A stretch of DNA of 64,000 nt from positions 434,001 to 498,000 of the forward strand of contig JAZKJV010003263.1 in assembly GCA_037367405.1 (NCBI GenBank), in the 5' to 3' direction. A model generated the notes under the pieces. The model was not told where the DNA came from. It made no database searches and was given only the letters and a program-made list of their open reading frames with translations. Shown piece by piece: positions 30,508 to 44,440 of this stretch (within the stretch, counting starts at the first letter, position 1; each line of letters opens with the position of its first letter). The position numbers were made by a program, and so were the translations under genes. The DNA is from Ottelia alismoides. Lineage: Eukaryota; Streptophyta; Magnoliopsida; Alismatales; Hydrocharitaceae.

Positions 30508-33370
30508 AGATGTCAACTCATGGATGGCTTAGTCGGGACTCCGCTGATACCTACACCGATTCCGTGCAGCAGCTAACTCCAATAATTCGGGGTGATTCCC
30601 GAGAACTCAATTCGAACTTCAATTGTTCTCTAGAATCCCCACCTTCTTTGATAATCTGAGATCACTCTTGTCCCAAGCTTTGTCCCTTCTGGATGGAGAT
30701 AGACTTTACTCCTTACAGTTCTCCATCCTTAATAAAGCTCTGTATTGATCTTAACATAGAACACTTCTCTACATCTGATGCTTCCGTACATACTGAATGG
30801 GGTATTATTCCATTTGCATACCAATAACTTGATCTGGAGCCTGAGATATTATCAGATCCAAAATCAGACATGGCTCCTACATGACAAAGGAAGGGACCTC
30901 AGCAACTATCACTGCCAGATCAGGGTCAACAGACAGTTGGACCAGAATACCGCGAATGCCCAACTGCTCGCATCAATTCAAGCCATCTAGCAACAACTGA
31001 TAGACCAAGCACTGGCACAGGTTGCCTTCAAAGAGATGCATGATAATTTGAGGAGAAGAAGAGAGAATCAAGGATGATAAAGAGGATGAATTACTCAGAG
31101 ATGGACCCCCTGGCGGGGAAGATGAGGGAAAAAGAGATACTCCTATGCCTACTCTCAAGGAGACATACAACCTTGTCGCAGGTCATATGACAAAGCGGAT
31201 TCGGATTCTACTAGTCCATGCACATTTTGATCTTAAGCCTCAACTCTTAGCTCTTCTTCCCACGCCCCATGGGAACTCGAATAAAGAATCGTACATCCAT
31301 ATGCAACAGTTGCTCGCATCTGCAATACCACATACTACCCTAACATCCCGTTGGGCGTAGTTAAGATGATGATTTTTCCCTTCAGCCTTCAAGAAAGGTA
31401 CTTTACATATCCATCACCTGGAGAAGATCGTGATGACCTGGGAGGAGCTCAAGTCAGCATTCCTCCATAAGGTCTACCCTCTCGGTCAGCTCAATTATAT
31501 GCGAGCCAGAATCAGCCATGTATCCTAGGGACCGCACAAGTCCTTTCATGAATCCTGGGGGAGATCCAGAGATCTTCAAGAGAAGTGTCTACACCATGAT
31601 ATTCCTCGGACCAGTATGATCCAACATTTCTTTGGGGGCGCTTACGTTAGAGAGATAAAGCCTCATTGATGCCGCTTGCGGCATATCATATTTCAACAAG
31701 GACGAGTATGTCATCTGGTAGATCTTAGAGGAAATGGATGAAGGAGAGGTTGCCTTATTGTCATGTTACACTTATCAGCGTCAACCATGGATCTTGGAGA
31801 AGCACGTTTATGTGACGGCAACTCATGAACTGGACATGGATGAAAGATCCAACCTTCGCTTCATTGGGAGACACTTGTCCAAAGTGGACACCATAGAAAA
31901 GAGATCACATGGCATTGAGAAATTACCTATGATCGAACAGAGGACACCGAACTTGGACAAATTAGATCAAATAACCAAACAACTGGAGTTGGTGGTTAGC
32001 ACAATTAATTCCAACCAACTGGTGATGCCATCAACCACGACCCTTGCCAATTTGAAGGAGCCATCATCGCCTCAACCTACTCAGCAAAGTCATGGGCAGT
32101 CGGCGGTTCGACACGTGTACTATGTACATGACCCCGAGAAGACACCACCCCAACAGTTGAGCTTGAGCCTCGACTTATTTCAGATCAGTGTTTCCCACCT
32201 CCGCCCCTCATTCAGGCGGTGAATGGCGTATGGACCAATGATGCACAACTAGCCCATCCAGGCAGACATCAACAGGGTCCATCTTTAGCTACTCATCCAT
32301 TTTCTCAACATCAAGGAGGGAAATTTGTCCAGGGCACTCAGCCCTAGCGCCACCAGTCTCCGTCGCATCAGAACAACTAGAGACAGAATTCTTACTAGCA
32401 ATCGATATACCGTCAACATCATCAACATCAACATTACATGGTTGCTTCATATTAGCAGTATCCTCATCCTTAGCACTATCGACATCAACCTTCTCCTCAG
32501 TATGCTTCTCAGTATTCCTACTAGTAGCCTCCACACCATTCTCAGTCTCAACGTGGCCAACATGCTGAACCATCCGAGGCTGCTCCTGTGAACCCAGTCC
32601 TCGACTGCTTGGCTCAACTGGCAAAGAGCTTAGTAGATATAAGTCAGAAGATTGACGACCTCACCACTGCCAAAACATCTATCCCGACACATGTTGAGGC
32701 AAACCCCGATAATTTCGGGAAGAGAGAGCATGTAGTTTGTGTTGTATAGTCCGATCGCATTGAGCCATGTGTTCTTGATATCTTTTTATCTAATGCTATC
32801 ACCCTCAAGAGCGGTAAAACTTTGCATTCTTCTACTATAGTAAAGGGGAAGAATAAGCGTCTTCTAGCGAATCATCATTATCTACATCAGTCGAACTAAT
32901 AATCGAACCGGGTGAGGAAGAAGAAGATGGAGAATCACCAGAACCAAAAATATAAATAAATAAATAAAATAAAAAATACCACAAAGAGAGCAGCAACCGA
33001 AGCAACACTGAGCCAACAATGGAGAGGACAACACTAGCAGCCATCCAGTGCTTGTCGATGGAGTCGGGTCTGTAGTTTGTGGATTCCTGCCTCTTACAGA
33101 TGATTGTACTTCTTTTTGTCATCCACTTGTACAACAAGATGTGGACATCGATTTTGATGTAAATAATAACAATGCTTTTGATTTTGATTCTTATAAATTC
33201 CATTTCCTGATGCGATGCAAAAATTTAAAAAAAATCAGAAAATTGAAAACAACCTTGTCTGATCCCGATGTCGTGGAAATAATTCGAAATCTTGTTATTG
33301 AAATGCATCTACTTAAGGTCATTAAATACATGCCTAACATTAATAAAGGGCCAAAGGAGGCATGTATAAC
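30508..33370 (+). pseudogene. Ty3/gypsy (Tat/Athila-like) gag, 5' portion of the split element
   Basis: Fragments in shifting frames give the gypsy gag: DLKPQLLALLPTPHGN (about 31,230), TWEELKSAFLHKVYPLGQLN (31,438-31,497), a degraded SFHESWGRSRDLQEKC with CLHHDIP (31,540-31,600), and MIQHFFGGAY (31,618). A His/Gln-rich stretch follows at 32,350-32,560, then AITLKSGKTLHSS (32,797-32,835), the motif typical of Tat/Athila gag C-termini, and LLKVIKYMPNINKGPKE (about 33,310-33,360). Many stops are present. The frame is cut at 33,370 by copia-7 and resumes at 44,441. A proposed start is the ATG at 30,508. Confidence 0.75.
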
Positions 33371-35997
33371 TGAAGGATATGAAAAAATCCTTAAACGCAC
33401 CACGGAAGCGTGAGGATCGCAACGTATGCGATCAGGAGCGACTAGTCGTACTAGTCGCTCGAGGCAGTGGAATTTAAAAAATTTTGAATGATGAAACCAC
33501 ATGATCCGAGAACACTTCTCGGATCATTTCATCTAAACCACAAATAAGTATTAGGTTTACCTCTTGAAGCATGGTTGCGATCTATTATTAAACGAAGAGA
33601 CCTCCTGTCTCAAGTCCGATACGACGGAGGAGATGCTTGCGAGTGCATTGATGAAATGTGTGCTCCTCGCAATCCATGTTGATGATCTAAGCAATGAATC
33701 TTCTGATCTCATCACACGAGATCCGACGTCTTCTTCATGAGCGAGATGCACCGAAGGAGACGGAGATCCATGAGCAAATGATCCGGCATCATAACTACGA
33801 TGCGGCGGTGATGGCGACTCTCTCTAGGGCTCCATGGTGGGCAGCCACAATGAGAGAGATAGAAATACTTGGTGTGTAGAGAGAGAGCATTAGTTGTTGT
33901 ATTATGAAAAGCATGGGTTGCCTCTTCTTATATAGTATTTTGGGATTCCATGGCTCTCAATTCATGGACAACACAAAATCAATGGATGAGATTGATTTTG
34001 TTTCTTTCAATGGCCATGATTTTGTTGTGAAAATACAACGATAATTAATTTAATTTAATTTATATGTTGAGTAATCGATATAAATTGATTTCAAATTAAA
34101 TCAACAATCCTTTGAGATAATTGGAAATGGGATTATCCTCCTACTATAAAAGAGGGGGACGATCACCCATTCCAATTAAGACTTGGTGGTCGTCCACCAC
34201 CTTTAGTTGGTAGGTGACAATCTCCTTCCAATTCCATGAGATTACATAATCTCATGAAAATCTCCAATATTTAACAACAACTGTTGTAAATTATCTCACA
34301 ATGATAATTCATAATTATCTTGTAAACATTGTAATCATGTAATTAGAAATTTGTGAATCACATTCACAACCCAAAATAAAATGTAAATTATATTTTTAAT
34401 TAATTATCTAATGTGAATCCAATTCACGTCAATAATTAATCAACAAATATAAATTACAATAGACTCTCTCTAGTGTATTATAAATCACATTTATAATATA
34501 TATATATGAATAATTTGTATAGTGTTATCCATATTTTTCATATCCATGATAATTAAATCATATCTATTCATCCTGGATCTCTATTATCACGTGCCCAAAT
34601 AATATGAATCACATTCACATTATTCACATCTTTGATAATTAAATCACATATAATTATCTTAGATAACTCTTCTTATAATATGAATCAAATTCATATTATT
34701 CATTATATTTAAATCACATTTAATTGTCAATTTTCTCAATGCTCGGATACATATATCAATAATGAAACTATCCTTGAACTCTTTCAAGGATAATGCGCTT
34801 TCTCCGTGGATACTTGGAGATAAGGACACGATGATTGTACGTTCCACATATAGTGAGTTGGATATTGAGATCATATCCCAAATCTAGATTTTGCGGACCT
34901 CCCATAGATGTTTGATTAAATCAAAATCGTAAATCTAATATTTTCATTGCATTCAAATCACATTTAGATCATTGTCCAACATTTGGACCAAGATCATATT
35001 ACTTCTCTATTGAGAGGGGTGACTAAAATCCAAACCCGTTTCATCGCTCCCTAGGAATGGAAGCGTAATGGTTATACAACCGTTTATGATCACATCATCC
35101 TCATGTATTCCTAATACATGTACATCATGTACACTGGAAGACCTAGAATAAACCTGAAGTTTTCGATCAATTTAGATCGTCTCCTTCAGGGTTTAATCAT
35201 TAAGTTTCTCATTTGATTATTGGGAGTTGGTTTCGATCATATACTTTCCAAAAGCATATATTATACTCAGGTGTTGATCACATACTTTCCGAAAGCATAT
35301 ATCAAACCTACAAATTCAGTCAAGCTTCCAAAGCAAGATGATCGTGCACGGAATTTGATTCCCAATATCTCATGAGTGAGCTCATGTCTTCTAGTTCAGT
35401 AAATGAACCTGTATGATCCCTTTGAGAGATCGTATGACTTATATGCCCTCTTATGCACAACAATGCACCGGTGTATAGATCTTGATTAGACTATCAACCT
35501 ATCGATCTACCAAATGTACATACTCAAACATATAGTAACACATCTGTCTCCGATTAGAGGATGTGTGCCTATATCGTGACAGCATATGGCATAGGCCTTG
35601 GTTATCTCGATCTCATTAAGTCAACTCTTTGACCTAACTTATCAAACGCCTCTGAATCTCTATTCCTATGCAGAGGACCTGCATCAAGAGGTCGGTTAGA
35701 TATCAACCCATGAGAGAAAGGATTGTCAACTCCTACTCAGAATGGAGATCATCTCTTAATAATCATTTGACTGTGCTTGATGAGTCTTCAATCTAACTCT
35801 TTAGATATTCATCTAAGCACTAGCCTCTATGATTCAACAATTGAACTAACAGTTGTCATTAAGATGACATGGTACACAACCATAATTGTACCAAGGGACC
35901 TATTATGAAAATTAGTTATTCTTTATTTCAGACCAGGGAATGATATTTGTAATAACATTTATTACATAATGGCTCGTCGTGAGCTCGCATGCCAACA
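33371..35997 (-). repeat. 3' LTR of copia-7 (left copy)
   Basis: This is the left copy of the 2.6-kb LTR. Near its outer end (U5 side on the minus strand) are two hairpins: arms GAGCGACTAGT/ACTAGTCGCTC (33436-33460) and ATGATCCGAGAA/TTCTCGGATCAT (33501-33527). A TATATAAGAAGAGG block is on the minus strand near 33,935. Confidence 0.9.
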
Positions 35998-35999
35998 AT

Positions 36000-37290
36000 T
36001 TGCTACCAACCCAAAAAGCCATTAATGGGCTAATCTTTAAACCCACACTCATGTGACAGTCATAAGCTATTTAATATAGCTAGGTAAGCTGATCAGTCAC
36101 TCTGTTCCCAAGAGACTACGCCAAGTCCTTTTACGATACTTGCATATCTCCCAGTAACAGTGCTCGCATCCATTGCAAATATTGCATATTATGCAACCGA
36201 TACTCCCTCTTGTTAAAGCTGTTATAGTATCTTTGACACTATAACTCAATAATCGTTATGACCAGTATGTAATTTTCATTATCCTTATTAAAATTCCCTT
36301 ATTTCTTGAGATCTCTATCTCATAAGACATATGCAGTTAAGACCTTTTAGACCACTATCTATAAAGTCTTAAGTTCTTGAAGATAATATTTTGAGATCAC
36401 TATCTCAAAATGTCTTGTCATATTTGAAGATATTGTTATTACTGCAACCAAGTGGTTTATTTCCATAGCAAGATTAATAACAGTTTGCTACCCCCACTGC
36501 ATGGCAGACATCTGACTGTTGTACACATCTAGCATACACCTGGCTTCTCATAACTAATGCACGAGGGCGAGCAGTTTTAGCATTCACCTCCTCAACTATT
36601 TGAGGTGATATCCCTTTAGATAGGTTAGTACCATATCTTAAGGGAAAGAAGCCTTCCTTGTAGTTTTCCCAAAATTGGAATATGTTCAAGATGCACCACT
36701 AATGTGACGGTCCCAATGCCATCTTCTCTTTACTTCTGAACAATTTCAGAACTAAGATCTAAGATGTATCCTTGAGATCTCATCTCAAGGTATGGAAAAA
36801 CACTTATTATCATCCTTATATCATTCCAAATGATTGGGACATTATCTACATTTTAGCACGATGAACACAATGGCACTCCCACTAAGATTCACATGGCTTA
36901 TAAAGATTTATCTGTATTCATAACATTATAATTTCATCAAAGCTGATGTTCCGTCTACTAGAAGCTTATTTGAGTCCATAGATGGAATTCCTTATCTTGC
37001 ACACCTTGCTTTCCTCAACAATGAAGCCATGGTGCTACTTCATATGAATATCCTCGATGAGGAATTCATAAAGGAATGCAATCTTGACTTCCATCTTGAA
37101 GATGGCATAGTCAAGTTATGTAGCTGTAGTTAGCAATAATCTGATGAGTTTAAGCATGGTCACTAGAAAGCAAGTCTCATCGCAAGTGATGTCTTCTTTC
37201 TGTGTGTATCTTGAGGATGCGAGCCATGCTTTGAAGGTCCCTACCTTCCCATCACGTTCCCTCTTTCTCTTGAAGATCCATTAACACCTA
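36000..37290 (-). pseudogene. Copia-7 reverse transcriptase and RNase H remnants
   Basis: Reading leftward on the minus strand: WIFKRKRERDGKVGTFKAW (about 37,280), a segment equivalent to YDETFSPVAMLKSIR, MEVKIAFLYEFLIEDIHMK (about 37,080), VCKIRNSIYGLK (about 36,985), NVDNVPIIWNDIR (about 36,850) in place of the YVDD motif, KEGFFPLRYGTNLSKGISPQ (about 36,640) and VMRSQVYARCVQQSDVCHAV (about 36,540). The RNase H part continues as short pieces to about 36,000. The order and wording match copia elements of the SIRE/Angela type. The catalytic DD is lost and stops are frequent. Confidence 0.8.
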
Positions 37291-39690
37291 ACATATTTTA
37301 CCCTTATAGGTGGATCCTATAGGGTCCATGTACAACACTTGTATATGAAGTCTACTTTAGACTTTATTGCTAACGTCCATATTTCCATGTCATGATCCTT
37401 GAAGCTTCATCATATGAAGTCAGATCATTGTCATACTTAACTGACACATGGAATCCATCCTCAAACTCATTTGAAGAGGCATGAGTGTTTCATCTTTAAT
37501 TGCCCTTTTAGTTTCCGATTTTAGGAGCCTCACTGTCTTCTTAAGATTAAGTGAGTTCATTTACTTTATTTTCATCTTGATTCTCAAGAGAGTCATCCTC
37601 TAAGCAGCATATCCTTAGAGATGAAATCTTTTAAGAATCTCAAGGTTATAAAGTAGGTATCCAATACCATCCTTTATATTCGTAATGAAGTAGCACTCTC
37701 TGGTGCTAGATTCCAGCTTACTTGCAACCATGACAAAGTTATGAACCAAGCAACTCTAAATCCTCAAGTGTCCAACACTAGTCTAGGTTCCAAATCATAG
37801 CTTATGAGTTTGTTCGGATTTAGATTTGCATGGAATATTATTAAGGATATATATTGTAGTCTATACTACATATATACTTTGGAAACTAAGAGGTAATTAT
37901 GCTGAGATTCATCATTGATCAAATCATGTCACACATGATCCAATTGTATCTCCCTGCAACTCTATTGAGTTTAGGTGCATTAGGAGGATTGAGATAGGAA
38001 TGACATTCCTTTCTCTGAAACGTTTTCCATGAATTCATCTAATAGGTACTGACTACCTAGGTTAGATCAAATTCACGTCATCTTCCTTCAAACTTTGGTC
38101 TAAACCAAATTGTGAAATCTTTTAACATCTTAAAAGTTCATAATATGAAGGAAAGAAATCTCATATCACAAAGATTATCAATTGGTATCACATATCATTA
38201 ATGTTTATTATGATACAAATGATCCACATACATCAATGTGTATGAGATATTGAATACCTTGGCATCTTACACCATTCCCAAAGAGTTGTGTATTGGACAT
38301 TTTTACCTTTTTGAATGCAATATTCCGAAGCATGTAAGATTTGAAATTTTAGATAATCTAAAGTTTCATCTCTTACTAGTCTATTGATCTCATCAAAAGA
38401 CGTATATCCACGGCTTGATGCCAGGTCATTGTCAATCTTCATCCTCCTATTGATCTTTTGGGGTTTAAATATGTAGTATTAGAGATATTAATGAACCATT
38501 CATTAATATTCTAATTCAGTAGAGTCCTACATATTAGATTACTATCTGAAATATATTTATCATATCTCTTTATGACAAGTATAATCCATAATACATGTTT
38601 ATTTCCAACATTTAGAAATAAACAATGAATGTATTCTGATATCTAGGTCATAAAGACATTCTCTAAGACTAAGGGCTCTCCCATTGAAAATATAGTCTAT
38701 TATCCAATGGAGATTGTTGCAACAATTGCATCAACATACACGTGAATGACTTATTAAACCTAAATATCAAATCTTCTAATCGTTTAAAACACATGCAACC
38801 AATTGCAAGTTTTATTAGAAGAATGAGATACAATTATTAGACTTCGATCTTATCTAATAAGTAAGCTTATTTCAATGATCAACTGTAGATTATTCTGATC
38901 ACTATTCGAGTCCTTCTCTAAGGATCCTAGATAGTCACACTATCAATACATCGGCTTATTGCAGTATTGGCATTCATCCAACTCTTTGAATGTCATATGT
39001 ATGAAAACCGTAGTAGTACAATCAACTCTTTAACTTTCCTTCTAACTTGGGTCCGACCCATGCTTCCACTGTGCTCCCTTCATTTATAACAACCATTGTT
39101 GAAAGAATATGTAATGTTGAATTCAAAAGATTTCAATGTAAGAGTATTTCAACATGCTTCATTCAATTCATACAATATGGATATTATGAAGCTTTATGAA
39201 TGACTTGAGTACATACAGTAGAATGATGACATTCATCATATCTACATCCGTTTTAACTCTCAAAGACTTTTGATTTAGGCAGGTACTAGAACATTTTGAG
39301 TACATCATCTCTTATCGAGCCACCATTCTGCATAATGCAGTGAACCGTGTCATTCATGATTAAATGTTGAGAGCACATATGTATGCCAAAAAGTCTTCTT
39401 ACATGACAATTACGATCATCATTAACATGATACTTCCAAAGCACACTCGATGAGAGATCAAGGCTATAGAGACACACAAACCCTAGGTTGTTGTCCTATT
39501 GTTTATTTAATTGTAATCCTCGATATTATGAGGAAACTTGCACTTTGCAACCACATACATTATGTGTCCAACAACAAGTACACTATCTTGATCATGAATC
39601 CAATTCATGAAAATTTACTGGTTATTATTGAGTATAGTATTGAGTGGGTTTGATGAAGATTATCTGAAATAAGAAATTTGCACATATATA
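37291..39690 (-). pseudogene. Copia-7 integrase and gag remnants
   Basis: The minus strand gives short recognisable pieces: INRLVRDETLDYLKFQILHA followed by SEYCIQKGKN (about 38,290-38,385), equivalent to the pre-integrase zinc region with one cysteine lost, and NGGSIRDDVLKM (about 39,300), equivalent to a gag segment. Between them the frame is too decayed to follow. No open frame exceeds about 70 codons. Confidence 0.55.
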
Positions 39691-39691
39691 T

Positions 39692-40030
39692 AGGGGTCAA
39701 TGGGGCTGCCCCGACCCATTTTTTGTGAATTTTTTTATTTTTTTTGAAAAATATCGCCATGTATATTCATCCCTATATCCCTCCTATATGCCACTTCGAA
39801 TTTCGTCAGAAACAGAGACTCCTATGGCCTCCATCCAGATATGGTCGATTTAAAAAATCTTGCGACTGTTAAAAAATTGATGTTTGGATGGAGGCCGTAG
39901 GAGTCTCTATTTTTGACGAAATTCGAATGACATGTAGGAGGGATATAGGGATGAATATACATGGTGATATTTTTCAAAAAAAATAAAAAAAATTGACAAA
40001 AAATGGGGTGGGGGCAGCCTCATTTTACCC
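39692..40030. mobile_element. Mutator-like MITE inside copia-7
   Basis: A 339-bp inverted-repeat element: the left arm from GGGGTCAATGGGGCTGCC pairs with the right arm ending GGCAGCCTCATTTTACCC. The arms extend about 150 bp each with mismatches, leaving a short central loop near 39,850-39,880. It is flanked by ACATATATAT at 39682-39691 and 40031-40040, a 9-10-bp duplication in AT-rich sequence, which fits Mutator-like elements. It has no coding capacity. Confidence 0.75.
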
Positions 40031-40040
40031 ACATATATAT

Positions 40041-41681
40041 TACTTCGATTTAGGATTTTTTATATCAAAGTTGTCTTGCCTTGTCAACACTGAAAGTCCA
40101 TTCCCTTAATCACTTTCAATATAAGAGATATACTTACCATTATATCTCAAGCAAGATCTGAGATATCCTTTCTTATCTTTGTTACATCCCAATAATATGA
40201 GAACTTACAACTTGGATAAAAAGAAGCAGGAACTCATTCTGCCTTGGAAGTCCAACTTGCATTCCCGATTCAATCATCAACACCCGAGCCCACCACTCCT
40301 AAGGTGATGCTGACCCATTATTAATCCAACATCGTCCCAATAATATGAGGACTCGATATTGAGGTCACTACGCATACAAATTTACTCTTTCGAGAAGCAA
40401 AGAGCCCGATCCAGATGCGCTTGTATGCCGGAACTATCACTTCGGACATGTGTTTGCTACAAACAATTACTGATGACGGAACCCTTCGCCTTGATGAAAG
40501 ACCATGGATGCCACATATGTGATCCTCTATATCATGTTTAAATTCTAATTAATTATTACGAAATATATTCACATAATTAATTCTTCCAAGGGAAGTACTA
40601 TTATATTAATAATAGAATATTTAATTGAATCTAATTAATAATCATATTAAATCAATTATTAATCCAATCAATCAATCAACAGACAATTTTGATTACTATT
40701 TGAAATATGGTATAATCTCAAAATATGTATTATTCGAATTCTAATAATTAGAAAAAAATGTATCATGATTGCTTCAAGCATTATCCTTTCCTTACCCACT
40801 GTCACAGCCAGTACCGACGGGAATGGGATAGACCATTCACGGAGCAACCTGCTACCCCAACGCTCCCCAACTAGACACCATATCTGCCTCAGGCTAGGAT
40901 AATGCGACTTTGATCATTTTGTATTTGAGATGATAACCGATCTTTCAAACGAAGTTATACCATATAATATATATAAAAATCATCTTGATTAATATTATAA
41001 GGAGATTTGCTAAACAAATCTCGAATCATATTCAAGCAACCATGTTTATTGGAAAGTTCATTATAACCAAATCGGTCAAGATCATTATCTTATCATATTG
41101 GTTATTGCAATACCATTTAAGAAAATAATCATTATAAATATTTCACAAATATTCATCAATAATTATTTCAGGAAATTAACCATTAATTTTATTTATTGAT
41201 TAAATGACAATCACAAGGTTCTTGATTAGGAAAGTAATTTTTAACAGTGACCCTCACTTAATAAAATTAGCACATCTCAATCAATTTAAATCAAAATCAG
41301 TGCAAAATAAGTTTTTAAAGTTTGCTACTTTTAATTACAACAGAACCCAGATTCTGTTCACGCATTTCTAGGCATTTTAAAACCGTATTTAACTCATTAA
41401 TTACGTCAAGATTCGCCATCCCCGAAATAGCAGATACATGTTCATTAAAAAGATCATAACTCGAGCAAACAGATTCCAAATCAAGAAAACTCAAGTCTCA
41501 CAGTTTCCTTATTTAACAGGGAACATAATCCAAGCTGTAATTTCATGTTTAAAAACTTTTAAATAGGGCTAAACAATCACACAAAATATGGATGTGTGAA
41601 CAAAATGCGATGAAAGTTCGCACAACAAAAAATGCCCAAGTCATCTTCGGTTTAAGGATCATATCTTAAACATGTGACTTT
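40041..41681 (-). other. Copia-7 leader region, no gene recognised
   Basis: This AT-rich internal sequence lies between the gag remnants and the 5' LTR. It has no domain or long frame. The block at 40,190-40,540 is less AT-rich but unassigned. Confidence 0.5.
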
Positions 41682-41696
41682 TGACTCTAATAACAC
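41682..41696 (-). promoter_or_regulatory. Decayed primer-binding site of copia-7
   Basis: On the minus strand, just inside the right LTR, the sequence reads TGTTATTAGAGTCAA. It differs from TGGTATCAGAGCCAA at three positions, two of them C-to-T. It supports minus-strand orientation. Confidence 0.65.
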
Positions 41697-41697
41697 T

Positions 41698-44440
41698 TGA
41701 AGTATATGGAAAAATCCTTAAGCACATCGCAGAAGCGTGAGGATTGCATCGATACGACCGGGAGCGACTAGTCATACTAGTCGCTCAAGGCAGCAGAATT
41801 TAAAAAGTCTTGAATGATGAAACCACATGATCCAAGAACACTTCTCGGATCATTTCATCTAAATCATAAACAAGTATTATGTTTACCTCATGAAGCGTGA
41901 TTGCGATCGAGTCTATAAACGAAGAGACATCCTGTCTTAAGTCCGATCCGACGCAGGAGACGCTTGCGAGCGCGTTGATGAAACACGTGCTCCTCGCAAT
42001 CCATATTGATGATCCAAGCGACGAATCTCCTAATATCATCACATGAGATCCGACGTCTTCTTCAGAGCAAGGCGCATCGAAGGATACATAGATCCACAAG
42101 CAAATGATCTAGCAACATAATGAAGATGCAACAATGATGATGACTCCCTCTAGGGCTCCATGGTGGACAGCCACAACGAGAGAGAGAGAAACTTGACATG
42201 TAGAGAGAGAGAGCATTAGTTATTGTATTATGAAGATCAAGGGTTGCCTCTTCTTATATACTATTTTGGGATTCCATGGATCTCAATCCACGGACAACAC
42301 AAAATTAATGCATGAGATTGATTTGTGTTTCTTTCAATGACCATGATTTTGATGTGAAAACATAATGACAATAAATACAATTTAATTTAACATATATTGA
42401 ATAATTGATATAAATTAATTTCAAATCAAATCAATTATCCTTGGAGATAATTGGGAAGGAGATTAACCTCCTACCATAAAAGAGGGGGACAACCACCCAT
42501 TCCAATTAGGACTTGGTGGCCATCCACCACCTTTAGTTGGTAGGTGGCAATCTCCTTCCAATTCCATGAGATTATATTATCTCATGAAAATCTCCAATAT
42601 TTTACAATATTTATTGTAAATTATCTTACAATGATAATTCATAATTATCTTGTGAACACTGCAATCATGTCATTGGAAACTTGTGAAACACATTCCCAAC
42701 CCAAATTAAAATGCAAATTATATTTTCAATTAATTATCTAATGTGAATCTAATTCACATCAATAATTAATCAACAGATATAAATTACAACAGGCTCTCTC
42801 TAATATATACCCAAATTAAAATGCAAATTATATTTTCAATTAATTATCTAATGTGAATCTAATTCACATCAATAATTAATCAACAGATATAAATTACAAC
42901 AGGCTCTCTCTAATATATTATAAATCACATTTATAATATATGTATGAATAATTTGGATAGTGCTATCCACATTATTCATATCCATAATAATTAAATCACA
43001 TTTATTCATCTTGGATCTCTTTTCTCACGTGCCCAAATATTATGAGTCACACTCACAGTATTCACATCGTTGATAATTAAATCACATTTAATTATCTTAG
43101 ATAACTCTCCTTATAATATGAATCAAATTCATATTATTCACTATAATTAAATCACATTTAATTATCATTTTTCTCAATACTCGGATACATATATCAACAG
43201 TGAAATTATCCTTGAACTCTTTTAAGGATAATGCATTTTCTCTGCGGATACTTGGAGATAAGGACAGAGTGATCGTGCGTTCCACGTATAGTGACTTGGA
43301 TATTGAGATCATATCTCAAATCCAAATCTTGCGTACCTCCCATAGATGTTTGATTAAAACAAAACCATAAATCTAATCTTTTTATTGCATTTGAATCACA
43401 TTCAGATCATTGTCCAACATTTGGACCAAGATCAGATTACTTCTCTATTGAGAGGAGTGACTAAAATCCAAACCCGTTTCATCGCTCCCTATGAATGGAA
43501 GCATAATGGTTATACAATCGTTTATGATCACATCACCCTCATGTATTCCTAATACTTGTACATCATGCATACTGAAAGACCTAGAATAAATATGAAGTTT
43601 TAGATCAATTTAGACTGTCTCCTTTAGGGTTTAATAATTAAGTTTCTCGTTTTATATTGGGAGTTGGTATCGATCATATACTTTCCAAAAGAATTTATCA
43701 TACCCATGTATTGATCATATACTTTCTAACAGCATGTATCAAACCTACAAATTCGGTCAAGCTTCCAAATCGAGACGACCGTGCACAGAATTTGATTCCC
43801 AACATCTCACGGGTGAGCTCATGTCTCCTGGTTGAGTAAATGAACCTGTATGATCCCTTTGAGAGATCGTATTACTCATATGCCATTGTATGCACAACAA
43901 CGTGTCGGTGTATAGACCTTAATTAGGCCATCAACCTATAAATCTGCCAAATATACATATTCAAACATATAGTAACACATTTGTCTATGGTCTGAGGATG
44001 TGTGCCTATGGTGACAGCATACGACATAGGTCTTTGGTTATCTCGATCTCCTTAAGCCAATTCTTTGACCTAACTTATCTCACACCTCCGAATCTCTATT
44101 GCTATGCAGAGGACCTACATCAATAGGTCGGTTAGATATCTGTCCATGAGAGAAAGGATTGCCATCTCCTACTCAGGCTAGAGATCATCTCTTAATAATC
44201 ATTTAACCGTCCTTGATGAGTCCTCAATCTAACTCTTTAGATATTCATCCTAGCACCAACCTCTACGATTCAACAATTGAATCAACAACTGTATGCTCAT
44301 TAAGATGGCCATGGTACATAACCCTAATTCTACTAAGGGACCTATTATGCAAATTAGTTATTCTTCATTTCAGATTAAGGGATGATATTTGCAATAACAT
44401 TTTTTGCATAATGGCTCACAGTGGGCTCACATGTCCAACA
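41698..44440 (-). repeat. 5' LTR of copia-7 (right copy)
   Basis: This 2,743-bp copy is longer than its partner because of a perfect 110-bp tandem duplication at 42699-42918. Both end hairpins are kept: GAGCGACTAGT/ACTAGTCGCTC (41762-41786) and ATGATCCAAGAA/TTCTCGGATCAT (41827-41853, one change). Confidence 0.9.

Larger units (their letters stand above)
33371..44440 (-). mobile_element. 11.07-kb Ty1/copia element with 2.6-kb LTRs (copia-7)
   Basis: Two direct repeats of 2.63 kb, starting TGAAG and ending CCAACA on the plus strand, flank a 5.7-kb internal region. The 5-bp target duplication ATAAC is perfect (33366-33370 and 44441-44445). Orientation is minus: a decayed iMet primer site lies beside the right LTR and copia pol remnants read leftward. 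The LTRs have diverged substantially, so the insertion is old. It splits a gypsy element, and protein similarity of the gypsy element continues across the junction. Confidence 0.92.

Noticed and set aside
32289..32624. Acidic 111-codon minus-strand frame
   Set aside because: It is antisense to the His/Gln-rich C-terminal part of the gypsy gag and has no independent signature.
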